Shown piece after piece: positions 23,920-36,770 of a stretch of DNA of 64,000 nucleotides. This stretch comes from Lycorma delicatula (Eukaryota > Arthropoda > Insecta > Hemiptera > Fulgoridae). The DNA lies in NCBI RefSeq assembly GCF_047948215.1, contig NC_134455.1, positions 301,152,147 to 301,216,146 on the forward strand, given 5' to 3'. The stretch's first letter is position 1. Each line of letters begins with the position of its first letter. A program made the translations under genes and the position numbers. A model generated the notes under the pieces. It was not told the DNA's origin. It saw nothing but the letters and a program-made list of their open reading frames with translations, and made no database searches.

Positions 23920-24405
23920 AAAGATTAAAACGTATAAGCTTCATCTGGCATAAGCTCTTAGTACATACTGATGATAAAGTGTGTCTTCATTTCAGCATAA
24001 AAATTCTAGAGAACCGGTTTCTCATCAAGTCCCAGTTTTGTAAAATCACTTGTCTTTAATGATAAATGAACATTTCATGACGTAGGACTTCTAATTGCAA
24101 TAATGTAGGATAAAATCCCATTACCATAACGATGTACTTGAATGAAAATTTTCCACAATATTGAACAGGAAAAGCAAAGTGTTGGGCTCTCCATTCACCA
24201 GATTTAATGCCTTGTGAATGTTTATTCTGGGAATTCATAAAATGTAAAATATTTTGCACTCCTATTTCCCGATATTCTCGAAAAACTTCATAAATTATCA
24301 TTGTTGGTGTAATACTGACTGCGCTAACATTCTCATACCACGAAATGCGGTGCTGACTAGATATTTGCTGTAACTCCGAACACGGTTCCATTAACACAAT
24401 AAACC
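23920..24405 (+). pseudogene. Mariner-type transposase remnant
   Basis: Plus-strand reading with stops. It opens with a YKLHL...AL block and DDKVCLHF...ILE (about 23930-24015), matching the region before the first catalytic Asp of DUF4817-type transposases. The catalytic first half is then deleted. From about 24130 come YLNENFPQY, WALHSPDLMPCECLFWEFIK (third Asp replaced by Glu in the PCEC position) and a terminal YHEMRC-LDICC block near 24340-24370. This order matches the end of the 980-2304 element's transposase at family level, but the residues differ, so it is another subfamily. I found no inverted repeats around it. Confidence 0.72.
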
Positions 24406-27400
24406 TGAGAGGAGTGGAAAAGGAAATTTCAGAGTTTACCCTAGTTTAAATGTTTTATAATTTATTATGATTAATAATTATTTTTTAATGTATCAGAGTC
24501 TTATTAATAATTCGGTTAAATGCATGATGGAAAAAAAGAACGAATAAAATGTTTATTTAATTAACAAAAGAGGTTTTTGTATGTTAGTTGTTTTATGTGC
24601 AAAATCGTTATACGGGTAAATTAATATTTACAATGACAAAAAACGTTATATATATATATGAATTAGACTTCATATTTATTTCAGTTCTGTATTCAAGTGT
24701 AGCTGTAATCCTTTATTTATATTTATTTAATCTGCTTTGTCTCCAATTGCATTTCGTTTTCAATAACCCATCAATATGTACCTTCTGATCAGAAGTAAAG
24801 ATTTTTCAAAACATTAAAGAATTTCTATACTCTGAATTTATCAGTTTGCGTCGAATAAATGTTATAACAAATAATTTATCATTTTGATTCTGGTGTTAAG
24901 TCACATTACAACGATAGCGATAAGCAAGAAAATAAAAGTACAAAAATTTGTGGATTTTCATTTAAATTACAGGTTCCTCTTAAATAATTTAAAAACACTC
25001 GGAAACTACTAAATGTCAATCAAAAAGTTAAAACTGTCTTGGTAATGAAATATTTATAATTGAATAACAGATTACTTAATCATGGTAGACTTATATTCAT
25101 CATTGTAATCATGGTATATTGCAAAATTCAGCATCCTAGGATAGTACTAAAATGGGACATGACTTAATATAAAACTAAGCTGAAGTAGTTACTGATTTTA
25201 AGATAATAATTCTACAGTACAACTCTTTCTTCTAGCTAAGCTTCTTTATTCAATTACTTGATTAAAGATACAATATACTTCTCTAACACTAAATAATATA
25301 TTATTTTATTAATAAAATTAAATTATCTTAAGAAAAGAATAAACTGTTGTTAATGATTAATAGTTTGAAATATTAAAAAGTATTAAAAAAAATTTATAAG
25401 ATATCTATTATTGTGTAATGCACTTTTCAATTCTGTGGTTCTAAACTAGGTTTTATTTTTAATATATTTTACATCCCACGTCTCTGATTTTCTTCTCATA
25501 TAATTTAATATTTATTTCTTTCCATTAATGATTTTATCCTATCCAATTCATTCCAATACAAATTCTTAAATGCTTTTAAATATTTCCACCAATTCAATTA
25601 TTTTTCTTACAAAATGGAATCAGTAAGAAAAAAAATTACATTTTTCCAGTAAATTTAAAAACTTAATTTTGAACGTTATTAATCATTTATTTATATCATT
25701 AAATTAATTAATTTATTTAATTAATTTTTAAATTAATTTAATATATCATTTATTTAATTTACCATTTATTTCTATATTGTTCTACGATATCATATATTCT
25801 TTTTTTAACTCTTTTTTTATTTTTTTGTTTCACGATCATGAAGAGGATTATAATGCACATAATTTTATGAAAAAAATCATGTTTTATGATATTATTAGAC
25901 AATTAGAGAATATCATTGAGAGGATTGAGAATATCATTATTTATTAGTTGCTTTTGATATTTCCTTTCTCCCACCTTAGTTTTTAATTTATACTTAATAA
26001 AATTCTTTTAACCCTCGTATATTATCTGAATATTTAACTTCATAAATAACTGAATATTATTTTTCAGTTAACTACTTTTGTTTTTTTTTAGATAAGTTTT
26101 CTCTTATTATACGTATTTTGAACGGCTATTAAACTTTGAGTAACAGAAAATGAGAATTTCTCAGCCTAGCCAATTTCGAAGTCCAACACAAGAGTAAAAT
26201 TTATTACAGGAATTACCTACCCAATATACCCAACTTATTGCAAATATAACCACTGGTTAAAACAAAAATAAATAAATTTAAATGTGTTGTTTAGTATTTC
26301 GTTTAAAAATGGACAAAAATAATAAATTAAAATTGTTGTTTTTTATGATAAATTGATTAGTCCTGTTTGAGTTATGTGTTAAAACAAAAAACAAAACCTC
26401 GACAAACAATTTTTTATTGAGTCTTTTTCATTAGTTGTACAAAAACAGGTAAAATCATTATATTTATTAAATACGTTTACAAGAAATTTACAGCACCTTA
26501 GCATTAAGGTGCTTTGAACTTAATAAATGTTTGCATATGTAAATGTTCTTAATATTTTTAAGATTGTAAACATCAGGTTCATCTGAAGTAGTCGGGAATC
26601 CTCCACGTAGTTTAGTCAAGAAATCAATATAAAATATAAATAAATAAATATATATATATATATATACATATAATATATCAATATCAATATAATCAATAAC
26701 TCTCATATTCGTATATCATATCATATTCATATAATATAACTCTCATATTGATATTATTATCAATATAAATAGAATAATTCTTTGAGGAAAATCTTAGATT
26801 ATTACAATGTAGAATAATTCTGAAAAAACTGTCAAGCCTTCAGTAAAATTTCCAGATCGTTAATTTTTACGATGTTTAAAATATAGTCAACATTCTTAAA
26901 AATCTTAATCTTTCTCGTAGATTCCCATATCATCAAGGAATAAGTTCATCAAAGAAGTCTGTCTGCAGAAACTCCATACAAATTGATTCCGTGGTGAGTT
27001 TAGCGGATAATTCTTAAATATTTTTTGTGAAATTAAGTAGTAAAAGTCTGTACAGAAAAGTAAAATAGATGAACAAAGGAAATTTTAGTTAAAACACATA
27101 TTTTCGATTTTATAATAAACCTTTTAATGTGTTTCCCGTGCACATAATAGGACAATTACTAAAATTATGTATATTTAAATATATTTAAGAAATTACCAAT
27201 AAATTTGAATAAATTAAAAATGTAGTTTTTTCCTTATTTTTAGAAAGTTCTAAATTGGATATAATTTTTTTTAACAGTACTCTCAAAAAAAACAAATCAT
27301 TTTAACTTTTACTATTTTCTATGAAAAATTAAATGATAGATTACGTATTGCATGTGAAATATTTTACTGATGCCGAAGTTATAGTAAAAGTACCTAAAAA

Positions 27401-28529
27401 TAGGACGTACTTACATATAATACAGAGTAAACGGAGCATTTCATTTACTTTTTATGTAATGTTTCTTGTTCTACCTTATCTAAGGAAACTTTAATCTTTA
27501 TAATGAAATTTAGTAGTTATTTGAGTGGAAATATTTGTTTAATAAAAATTAATATTTTTACATTCCGAAGGTTGATTTGACCTTTTTTTTTTTTATAATA
27601 CTAGGAATAGTTAAGAAATCTTAGATTTAGCTGAAGAGCAGGTATACCAGATTTGTTTCAATTACAAGTCAATGAAAAATGGTCAATGGTATGTCAATGA
27701 AAAAAAATTCTCTATCATTTAGATGTACTGATAGGATACAAGACAACATACATTAATAGAAATCCTTATATTTTTAAACATTTACGTAAATTTTATAAAA
27801 ATAAAGTATAAAAACAGCAAAAATAACTTGCACACATTTTATATGGGTATTAAAATATATATAATTATATATATATTTTATACGTAAAATGTAAGATAAT
27901 TACAATATTTCTGCTTATTCATTCGATGACTACAATCAATGTTCTCTGAAAATCACATCTTATTCAACAAAATATAGAATTTAATACCGAATTGAGTTTC
28001 TTTCAATTTTTTGTGGCAATTTATGAGAGAAATTACCATTTTGAAGAATACTGAATATATTTTAAACATCAGATAAATAAACGAACTGAAAATTTTACTG
28101 TACGCTTGGCAAATTATTTTTTTACGATTATTCTACACTGTACTAATCTGGGATTTTTATCAAAGCGTTTTTTATGTTGTATAAAACTCTGTTTTATTTC
28201 ATTGTTGTTTTATTTTTGTACTTTTAATGAAAAAGCCTTAAATACGAACTCCTACACCATTACACAGGAGTTTTATATATATTCCTATATTTTTATACCA
28301 AAACAGAATTTTCAGTATTTTTCAAAACAAAATCTTATTATTTTTTATTTGTATTGTATTGTATCTGCGATACGGAGTTATTATTTTTTTTATTAAAGAG
28401 AATACACGTTTTTAGTACTAACGTTACTTGTTTGTTAAACTTATATACGTATTACAAAAAAAAGACCAAATTTAATTGTAACATTTAAGTGTTTCTATAT
28501 TTTATGTATAAGAGGATAATAAATGTGTA

Positions 28530-28900
28530 ATGGTTGTAAGCCTGATGCAACCCAAAATGACATCATAATCGATGAAAGATTAAATCTATTCAATATCAAG
28601 ACGAAATGAATAACAAGTATCCAATGCCAGGTTTATTAAGGATGATGCGTTTTACCTTGCATTTCTTCACTGAGCCGAATATACAATTTCATAACAGCAG
28701 CCAAGCTCACTGAAATACAATAGTCATTCAAATAATATTCCTGAAAACGACACCTTCACTCTGTTCATCTCAGGGACTGACTGAATAACAAACCTTATTT
28801 ACTCAATGATTACTTGCAGAGTAACTAATCCTGATTAGCTGTCTTAAATACTTAACATACGTTGAGGTGATATAAGCCAACAAATTAATACACCCTTTCC
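28530..28900. other. Higher-complexity non-coding island
   Basis: This block has less homopolymer and more balanced base use than its surroundings, but no sustained frame. It could be the UTR of a retroelement or a conserved non-coding segment. I see no terminal signs to decide. Confidence 0.25.
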
Positions 28901-30450
28901 AGCCTTTTTTATACATATACTACCTCAATCCACACTGAATGGAGATTTTTATATTTAATGAAGTAAGATTTTATTTTATGCAGGCATTTACCTAAAATAT
29001 CTATTCTTGATGTTTTTTTTTAAGTTTATTTTGGATGTTTTATATTTTATATTTTAAGTACAAATTGTATATATTATTGTTCCTACAGAATAAGAGAACA
29101 GTATATTAGAATTTTACAGAAAATATATAGATTTTAAAGGGATTACGATTTCAGTTTTGAATTTTACGTAATACGAAGAAGTTTCCATTTTACTATCATT
29201 CCGAGCTCTATTCAAATTCAAGCCAACGTATATCGAGAGAATACCTAGTGTCATTCAGCGTCCCATACGTATAATGTACAAAACTTCGGGAAAGTTTTAT
29301 TCTGAGTATAGTAATTGTAATTTATTGCTTCGTCATGTATTCGGAACTGCTACTGAGATTAATCTACGAAAAATAACCCATTTATTATCTAAGCCTAACT
29401 TCTATTAATCATAATCCAGTTATTGATGAATCTGTACTGAGACTTCTACTGTCACAAAATGCAAGTCGATTTTTACATTCTAAATTATTTTTATCCCTGA
29501 ATTAAAATTTTTAAATATAATTATAGTAATTGCAATTTTCATTTTATTTTATTTTATTTTGTTGTAGTTTGAAAAATATACTGTTGTTTGCCAAGAAATA
29601 TTCCATTATAAATGTTTAATTAACTATTACAGTTTGGTGAGCTGATAGCTATGATTAAACACGTACAAGAAAAGTTACATGTATATAAGTACTATTGCCT
29701 AAACATAGGATTAATTTCAATGAGATCACCACTATTAGGAAAATATAAGTGCTTCAAGAAAATTTGAAGGAGGAAATTTCCTTACTTTTTTGGGATATTA
29801 GAAATAAAATATCCTAACTTCTGATGCCCCGATAGTTTTTCAGATACAGGGGGAAAACATAATTTTTTTGTATCTAAAAAATAGAGAAGGTTTTTAAAAG
29901 AAGTAATAAACCTTCATAATTAAAAATTGAATATGTCACAATATCGTTTATATTATTGTGATTATTTTGCAAAACGATTATGAATGTACCATTTAAATAA
30001 TTACGCACTATGACAATTAATTTTAACATAACAGAAAAAACTGGCCTACTGTCCGCCGCGAAAATTTTACTTGGTTTATGTTTCATTACATATGATTTAT
30101 TAAAATTCTTTTGCCAATTGTAACTAAATAACTTTTACGAATTTAACAAAAAAAAACTTTCAACGAAAAGCTTTAAAATTCTGAACGTTTTTAGCTGTTT
30201 TTGGAGTCGTGATTTTTTTTAACACAGCTCTAACCCAAATGTTTTCTTTTTTTTTCTCCTAAACACAAATTTAATTTTAGATAAATCGTTCGAATCAAGT
30301 AGTACAAATTGTTTAAACGAATGAATCGTTCGTGCGCTGCGCTCAGCCCCCGGAGCACAACCATTGGTCGCTTTGCGCCAATAGCAGCTAAAATAAAAAT
30401 GTAAGCAAACACAACAAACAAACCCTCAAACCATTAATTTTTATGGTAAA

Positions 30451-30453
<3 letters not shown>

Positions 30454-30491
<38 letters not shown>
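30454..30491. repeat. (AT)n microsatellite
   Basis: About 19 uninterrupted AT units. Confidence 0.95.
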
Positions 30492-30497
<6 letters not shown>

Positions 30498-33400
30498 CAA
30501 TATAACTAGGTGATTGAATATGTACTATCATTTTTGGATAATTTCATTACTTATTATTATTAATTTTTGTAAATTTTTTTCAATATTTGATTATATTTAT
30601 TTTATACACTTTTTGTAATAAATTATATAAAACATATAATAATAATCAAACATTTTATACACTTGGAATATTTTAAAGACAAAGGTCGGACTCTGAATTT
30701 TAACATTCTATATTTCTTCAGTATATGCTTATGTGTATACTTAAAACACACACAGATAAACAAATATTACATCACACACCGCTGTAGATGAAAAACCAAT
30801 CAATCTGCATATAAAATTGTCTGAAAAAATAGGTTTATATCCTCTACACATCACATTTTTTTTATTATTAAGCGATTTTAGATCCTATGAAGAAATGTTA
30901 TTTGTGGTTATAAACTGAAGCTACAATTTTAAGAAATAAATATGACCAGCAATTTGGTGATGTTATTATAACTATAAAATAAAAAGAGAAACTACTTCTT
31001 TCGCTATTATTCCTTAAATAATGCCATAAAATTAATGTTGTTATTGAGTATGACCATTCACACTAGATAGATGATGGTTCTCTCATCATCTATCCATTAA
31101 CTATCATTACAGTTAATAGCAATGTAAAAAATATTACTTTGAAAACAAATTGCATGTTATACCTTGAAGAAATAAGTATAAATTTAGTAGCAAAGCAACG
31201 CATTGTAAATAACATCTGACTTCTTGAAAAAATTTACATAAATTCAGCAAAATTAACAGTATTGTAAATAGTATTTTATATCTTGAAGGAGTCTGTATAA
31301 AATAAAAAATAAACTGCCATCATCCTATTTTGTTTTAATGGAAATACAATAGTTTACTTGTGTCATTATTCTTCATATTCTTATTCAGTTCCATGCTTTT
31401 CCCATAATTATCTGTATATATTTTTGCTTAAAAAACATTTTATCTAATCCTGTAACCTCATTTTTGCTTTAGCCCTTTAGAGCACCATAAAATATATAAT
31501 GAACTGTTGTGTTTCCTTTCATTCCATTATCAGCTAATTTTTTCTTCATTTAAGATTTTCCATATTTATCATTGCAATATATAATTTCCTTTGAATTATA
31601 GAAAAAAAGTTTTCCAAGCACATTTTCTGCTTAAACACTTTGATGTTTTGAGATTTTATTATTTCCACGGTTCTCTCATTTTTGAATATACTTAAAACTA
31701 CATTTAGAATTATTTCCTTTCTCAGTTCAGCCGATAATTGATAAAGTATTTAAGGGCATTTTATTTTTTATTTACTGTAGAAAAGTGTTACTGTAGTACT
31801 AAAAGAAATAATATATTTTATTGTTATCATAATGATTTTCTTTTTTTAACAAGTCACGCTGTGATAAAATTATATTGTTGCTCTGCAATGTGAAAGTATC
31901 TTGTGTTAAAATAGAAGAGTTTGTGAGTTAAATTATGTTAGATGAATGATTGCGGCTTGAGTTAATAGAATTTGTGTTAGTGAAAAGGCAAGACAGTGTA
32001 GTGTAAGAGAAAGACAGTTAACCTTTAATTTCGAAGAGAGATCACTTATACGACGCGATAGGGGTTGGAAGATTGCAAGGTTAACTGGGATGAGAACAGA
32101 AGTGAAAGTACAAGTTAAGAAAGGAGGGTTATGAGTAGCAAAAGGGGTGATGTTAGATGAACTGGAAGAAGATGGATGGTGTCACGAGTATTTTCTCTTT
32201 TTCTCACCCTTTCTCTCGTGCTTTCTTTTTCTTCTTCGTAGACATTGTTTTTATATTTACCGATACGTATTCAGGCTATCTTTTACAGTAATGTTATCCA
32301 CCTACGACATGTACTCTTAGTCACTGCGTGTTTCTCGTTAATGAACCAACATACTGAACTCTACATCGCAATGATTTTTCATTGAAATGTTTTCACAGAC
32401 TCTCTAGTGTTCTTAAATTACCTAATAGATTATGTAAACATCTTTATAAATAAAATGTTAAAAAAATCTGGGTGTTACAAAAGATATTTTGAAAGTCACA
32501 TTCAGTTAAGTTAGTCTAATTGTAAGAATTAGATATTTAAATATTGGTGGATGTTTACATTTGTAAATAGTTAGATGGGTTTTATTTATTAATTGTACAG
32601 CCACCTGTACAAAGACTAAATAGAATTAGAAATGAGTTCATGGTAAGGAGAACTAAGTAGATAGTTGCTTTATCAGCAAATATATACACTGATAGATCAT
32701 TTATGCATTAGCCAGTCAGTTCAGTGGTTAGCTTTTAGATCAAATTTGATTTGATCAAATCAATTAGCAATTTAGATCAAATTGGTTTGATTCTGAGAAA
32801 GGTTCTAAAGTTTATTCACCTGCTTTCATTTCTCTCCTTTGCTCCTTAAAAAACTATGTGACATGCCCAACGACTTTAAATATAAGTAAATTAGTAAAAT
32901 AATTACTGCAGAAAAAATGCTATTTAGCTACTAGCAATAATATTTTTAAGTAACAGTTTTATCGTGTCAACTCTGTACACTACAGTTTATTAAAATATTT
33001 TCATTTAATTAATTGCTGCAATATTTTACAAAACTACAAAAATTATTCTTCTCTATCATAATTTATTGTTTTATAATATTAATCACTTTGTAATGCAGTT
33101 TAAGTAACTACGCGTATTTACATTTATAAATACATATTATGCTTTATCTTTGTACAACACTTGGAATATAGTTATCATGTATATGCAGTAATCAGGTCAA
33201 CTATCAACAACCTGTTACATTTATTTAAACAGTTAATTAACATAAGCTAATTTTATAATTACTTTTTTAATTACTAATTAATAGTTATTATTAATTAGTA
33301 GTTAATAATTAATAGTTATTGATTAATAATTAATTAATTAATTATTTTTGTATACATTTGTAATTTATTGTTGGCTAATAATTATAGTATTCTATTATAT

Positions 33401-34946
33401 TTCAAATTAACAAAGAATTGTTGATCCACACATCTGTTCCAAACTTAGATGTGAAGCATCTGAGATATAAGCAACTCCAGTAAGAGTTTCTATTTCTAAG
33501 AATAATTACCATAATTACACAGCTTATGATAAAAAGAGTATAAATTTGATTTGTTGGCGTAAATATGACCTGCCTTAAGTGAACCTTGCAATTTTTCTGC
33601 ATTTTCTAGCAGTACATTTGATTCGATGAGGTTTCATGGAACCAAGTATATCATGTAATCACTTCACTCCTTAATTTCTTGGTAGACGTTTCATGGAGTG
33701 TTTGTTATTATTCAAAATAATAGCATCTACTGGGATGGGAGGCAGCATAGTGCTAAACGCCGATGGAGATAGATGAAAAGGAAGGAATAACCCCAGGGAG
33801 TGCGGAAAAACGGAGAATTTGGAGGAGGCAGTACTGTAGCAATTCTGAAGACAGAACTGCTTTTAACAGATTTCCCCGCAAATTTAAGAGGTTGTTGAGG
33901 ACGGTCAGAAACCAAATATTTAAACATTTAGAGAATATGTAGAAGGGCTATCCCCCCTGGGTGAAGATGAACATTCGTTGTGAAGGGTCACGAGGAGTTT
34001 TAAAAGGCTGCCGATGCCATCCAAATTATAAGGCTACTTAATGGATGGGCTTGCAGCGACAACCAAATCGCTGCACACCTATGTAATGTGTTCAAGCCAC
34101 ACGATTCGGAATATGTTGATGAAAGGATTTTTGAGTTCATACATAGCTCGCTTCTTCTATACTTCCCGTCTCAACGGAAAGTCTACTTCCTGTTACGGCT
34201 GCGGAAGCATCGCGAGAGACTGGTAGATTGAAGTGCTCGAGGAAGGCCCAAGAAACTGATTTGGTAACTGGTAAAAAAATGTGCATGTTACCGTCTTCAA
34301 GATTGTTTTATGTAAGACATCTGTTCAATGAGATACATGGTTCCCCTCGGAATGGAAGGTATCGCCAATCACTATGATTTTGAAGCCGAATGAACCCGCA
34401 AATGAAGTATCTTCGTATAGGTCTATAATCTTGCTTCCTAAAGGTAACTGAAAGGTTGTTCCTTCAAAGATTGTGGCCAGTCTTAGAGAAGGGTAACGTA
34501 AACTCTGAACGCCAGTTTGGCTTCAGAGACGATCATTTTCTCCATAACGCAGGCCCAGAGAATTGTTAGTGTGATCATAGGGTGCCTGAAAATAAAGGAA
34601 TTCTGTTTGGCAGTCTTCTTAGAGGTCAATATGCATTAAAGAAGTTTTCGCTTTCCGGTATCCTTTTCAAACTGAAATCAAGCCTATCTCAATCGGTCTA
34701 TTTTGTATTACGTAATTAGCTACATGGTCGGTTTTTCAAGTCAAATATAACCAGGAATTGTCTGTCTGCATGGACAATCAATCAGAAGTTCCATAGGATT
34801 CTATTTTAGGTCCGATTATATATTTGGCATACACTGCAGATTTTCCCAGTAGAGAAGGAGCCACAGTTGCGTTCTCCGTAGTCGACACAGAGATTTTGGC
34901 GGCAGATGGTCATCCCGATCTTGCCTTGGAAAACTGCAAGCTGCAC

Positions 34947-34951
34947 TTGAC
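34947..34951. repeat. Target duplication of the 616-bp insert, left
   Basis: TTGAC here and at 35568-35572. Removing the insert and one TTGAC joins the Jockey reading frame without a break, which fixes the boundaries. Confidence 0.75.
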
Positions 34952-35567
34952 TTTTTTTTTTAAACTCCCCCAAGACGACCAGCCCACGCTAAAAAGCCTC
35001 AGGGTTTCATGGCAGCGCAGTCTGCCCTCGCTAGCTCGTCCGAACTCGGACATCCCATCGGGGTTTCCCATGCCTCCTTGAAAACATACTAATCACCTCT
35101 TCCGGTGATCAGAATTTTTCTCCACAGGAGAGCACCCTTCTAGTCCCTATTGCACCTGAACAAGACGCGCATTTCGTTTGCCCTTCACAGTTACGCGTCC
35201 CCCCATGCACACCTCGAGAGTCCCCCATGCCATCATCGGGGAGCTCCGACCCAGCCACTCTTGCGCGTGAGTAGGCCCGAACACCCTAGGCATAGAGGCT
35301 GCCGGCCCCTACACGCATCAAGATGGACTTGTACCCTCTTCGATCCCTCACGCATTCCCATGACCCCTCATTACTTGTTGCCCCATTTCTCCCTCGCCGT
35401 CAGCGGTAGAGCACCGCACACAATATCCCCCACTCAATGTCCATCGGTATATCCGGCAGCATAATCCAACAACAACATGAGCAAAGACACATAATACAAT
35501 CATAAATTCCTAACCTAGCAAAGTACATTAACAACTACAAAAAACAAAACACATTTCGACGCCTCTT
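34952..35567 (-). mobile_element. 616-bp GC-rich poly(A)-tailed insertion in Jockey
   Basis: The insert is on the minus strand: its 3' end is a run of 10 A (T on plus, 34952-34961), and it is flanked by the 5-bp duplication TTGAC. This is the signature of a retroposed RNA. It is much richer in G and C than the window, especially its middle (34965-35450), while its 5' portion (35460-35567) is AT-rich. Open frames of 85-104 codons on the plus strand run antisense to the poly(A) and look accidental. I see no tRNA A/B boxes and no 5S motif. It may be a SINE, a processed non-coding RNA, or a 5'-truncated 3' UTR of an unrecognised LINE. Confidence 0.7.
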
Positions 35568-36173
35568 TTGACATCGAGGGACTTCGCACTTGACCTTATC
35601 AATGAATGGCTGTCAGCATGGAGGGTGAAAGTCAGTCCTGCCAAAACGAGTCACATGACATTTACCGTGAGGAGGAGTAATTCCCCTCCGATTCAGAAGG
35701 TCAATATTCTCCTCGCTGATGTGAACCGGGTACAGTACCTAAAGTTATATCTAGATCATTGATTGACCTGCAAGGATAACGTGAGAGAGAAGAGGAGACA
35801 ACTGAATTCTAAACTGGCATGAACGTACTTGCTCCTTGGTAGGCGTTCTCATTTGTCCTTGACGAATAAATTGTTGCTGTTTAAAGATTTCCTGAAACTA
35901 GTATGGAGATATGGCACACAATTATGAGAGAATGCTTGTAATAGTAACGATATCGTTACTATTGCCGTAAGAATTATTATTACTTATAACCGTTGGATGA
36001 TTCCAATGGTTTCAAAATAAGGTGTTCAGGATGGTATCAAGGGCTCCATACTTCCCTAGAAATGATGAGGTGCACAGGTATCTTGGGTTGCTACGTGTTC
36101 GTGAGGAAATACGGAGAACCAGTAGGGATTACATATCAAAGCTGGAGAAGCATGTAAATCACCTCCCTCTGTC

Positions 36174-36275
36174 ACTTTTTCCGTTAGCCTCCGGAACCAG
36201 CATAAGATATTACTTCAGATGATGAATGAGTGATATGTATGAATCTAAATTTAGTCTTGTACAGTCTCAGGTGAT
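36174..36275 (-). repeat. SINE 3' tail fragment inside Jockey
   Basis: About 100 bp matching the 3' half of the SINE at 55372-55675, same orientation: GTTAGCCTCCGG, GATATTACTT, GAATGAG-GATATGTATGA, then a TCTTGTACAGTCTCAGG stretch. The tRNA-like head is absent. Confidence 0.75.
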
Positions 36276-36770
36276 GAGTAAGTAAGACGATTAAGTAAGC
36301 TGCGTGTATACTAGACCTCACTGATCTTTGAGAGCGCGTGACACGTGATTATATGTGGTTATTTTAAAAATAATTTAAACTTCTAGAAAAATCTATACTA
36401 ATTTTATTTCGTTTTCTAACTTTAATATTTGTTTCTTTATTGGATGAGTTTAATGTTTTGAGGCTTTATTATTACAACACTTGGTTATTGCATTACTGAT
36501 TTTATTATCTAGTATTTGTTACTTTTGTTACCTATTACCTTTTTCTTGTTACCTAATTTCTTTTTTCGTGTCATAGTGATGGATATTATTAATATTGTAT
36601 TTGAAGTAGGCTCTCTTTGAATGGTCTCCTGATGTGTTACTCTTAGCCAAACAATTTTACTTATGGTCACAATTCTTTTGGCAACCTATTGTAAAAAAAA
36701 TAAATAAATTGCTAAAAAAATAAAGAAAAAACAATATAAATAAAATAAAAAAAGAATTAAAATAAATTCT

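Larger units (their letters stand above)
24410..33720. other. Long AT-rich tract without identifiable gene
   Basis: About 9.3 kb in which every open frame is shorter than 100 codons and none shows a domain I know. It contains AT microsatellites (26648-26668, 30454-30491), many A and T runs, and two higher-complexity islands: 28530-28900 and 31960-32260. Neither island encodes a protein I can recognise. A 22-codon ATG frame at 32176 (hydrophobic, signal-peptide-like) is too short to call. This may be intergenic or intronic DNA. Confidence 0.5.
33740..36173 (+). pseudogene. Jockey reverse transcriptase, many stops
   Basis: Pieces in order. 33830-33930: KFKRLLRTVRNQIFKH (linker). 33955-34000: WRVTRSFKRLPMP-type text after a frame change. 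34085-34130: LCNVFKPHDS. 34370-34430: MILKPNEPANEVSSYRSI, the first finger motif. 34500-34550: an FGF(R)-like patch. 34795-34950: DSILGPIIYLAYTADFPS, the palm entry, followed by VVDTEIL where the catalytic FADD motif should be, so the active site is lost. 35573-35760: INEWLSAWRVKVSPAKTSHM (thumb). 35840-35960: LLLGRRSHLSLTNKLLLFK and LVWRYGTQL. The C-terminus is at 36022-36173. Without the 616-bp insert the reading frame is continuous across 34951/35573. Confidence 0.85.
33725..36770 (+). mobile_element. Jockey-clade LINE, 5'-truncated, with two nested insertions
   Basis: Plus-strand element that begins inside the endonuclease-to-RT linker (5' truncation is typical of target-primed insertion) and ends in an A-rich tail after about 36690 (AAAAAAAATAAATAAATTGC). 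The order of motifs follows Jockey ORF2 through the reverse transcriptase to its C-terminus near 36170. A 616-bp unit is inserted at 34952-35567 and a SINE tail at 36174-36275. There is no RNase H, as expected for Jockey. The 3' UTR (about 36280-36690) is T-rich without frames. Confidence 0.85.

Noticed and set aside
24056..24397. 113-codon minus-strand frame
   Set aside because: The plus strand of the same DNA reads as a decayed mariner transposase in the right motif order, so the minus frame is a shadow.
28106..28396. 96-codon hydrophobic frame (Phe/Tyr/Ile-rich)
   Set aside because: Composition follows from T-rich DNA; no membrane protein family recognisable.
30230..30421. 63-codon minus frame with a GC-richer patch (GAKRPMVVLRGLSAAHERF)
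   Set aside because: The patch is only about 60 bp and no family comes to mind; could be a repeat scrap but unsupported.
32176..32241. 22-codon frame looking like a signal peptide (MVSRVFSLFLTLSLVLSFSS)
   Set aside because: Too short, no splice evidence I can defend, and T/C-rich DNA easily encodes such peptides.
35150..35464. 104-codon frame in the 616-bp insert
   Set aside because: Antisense to the poly(A) tail, no known motif; open because of high GC.
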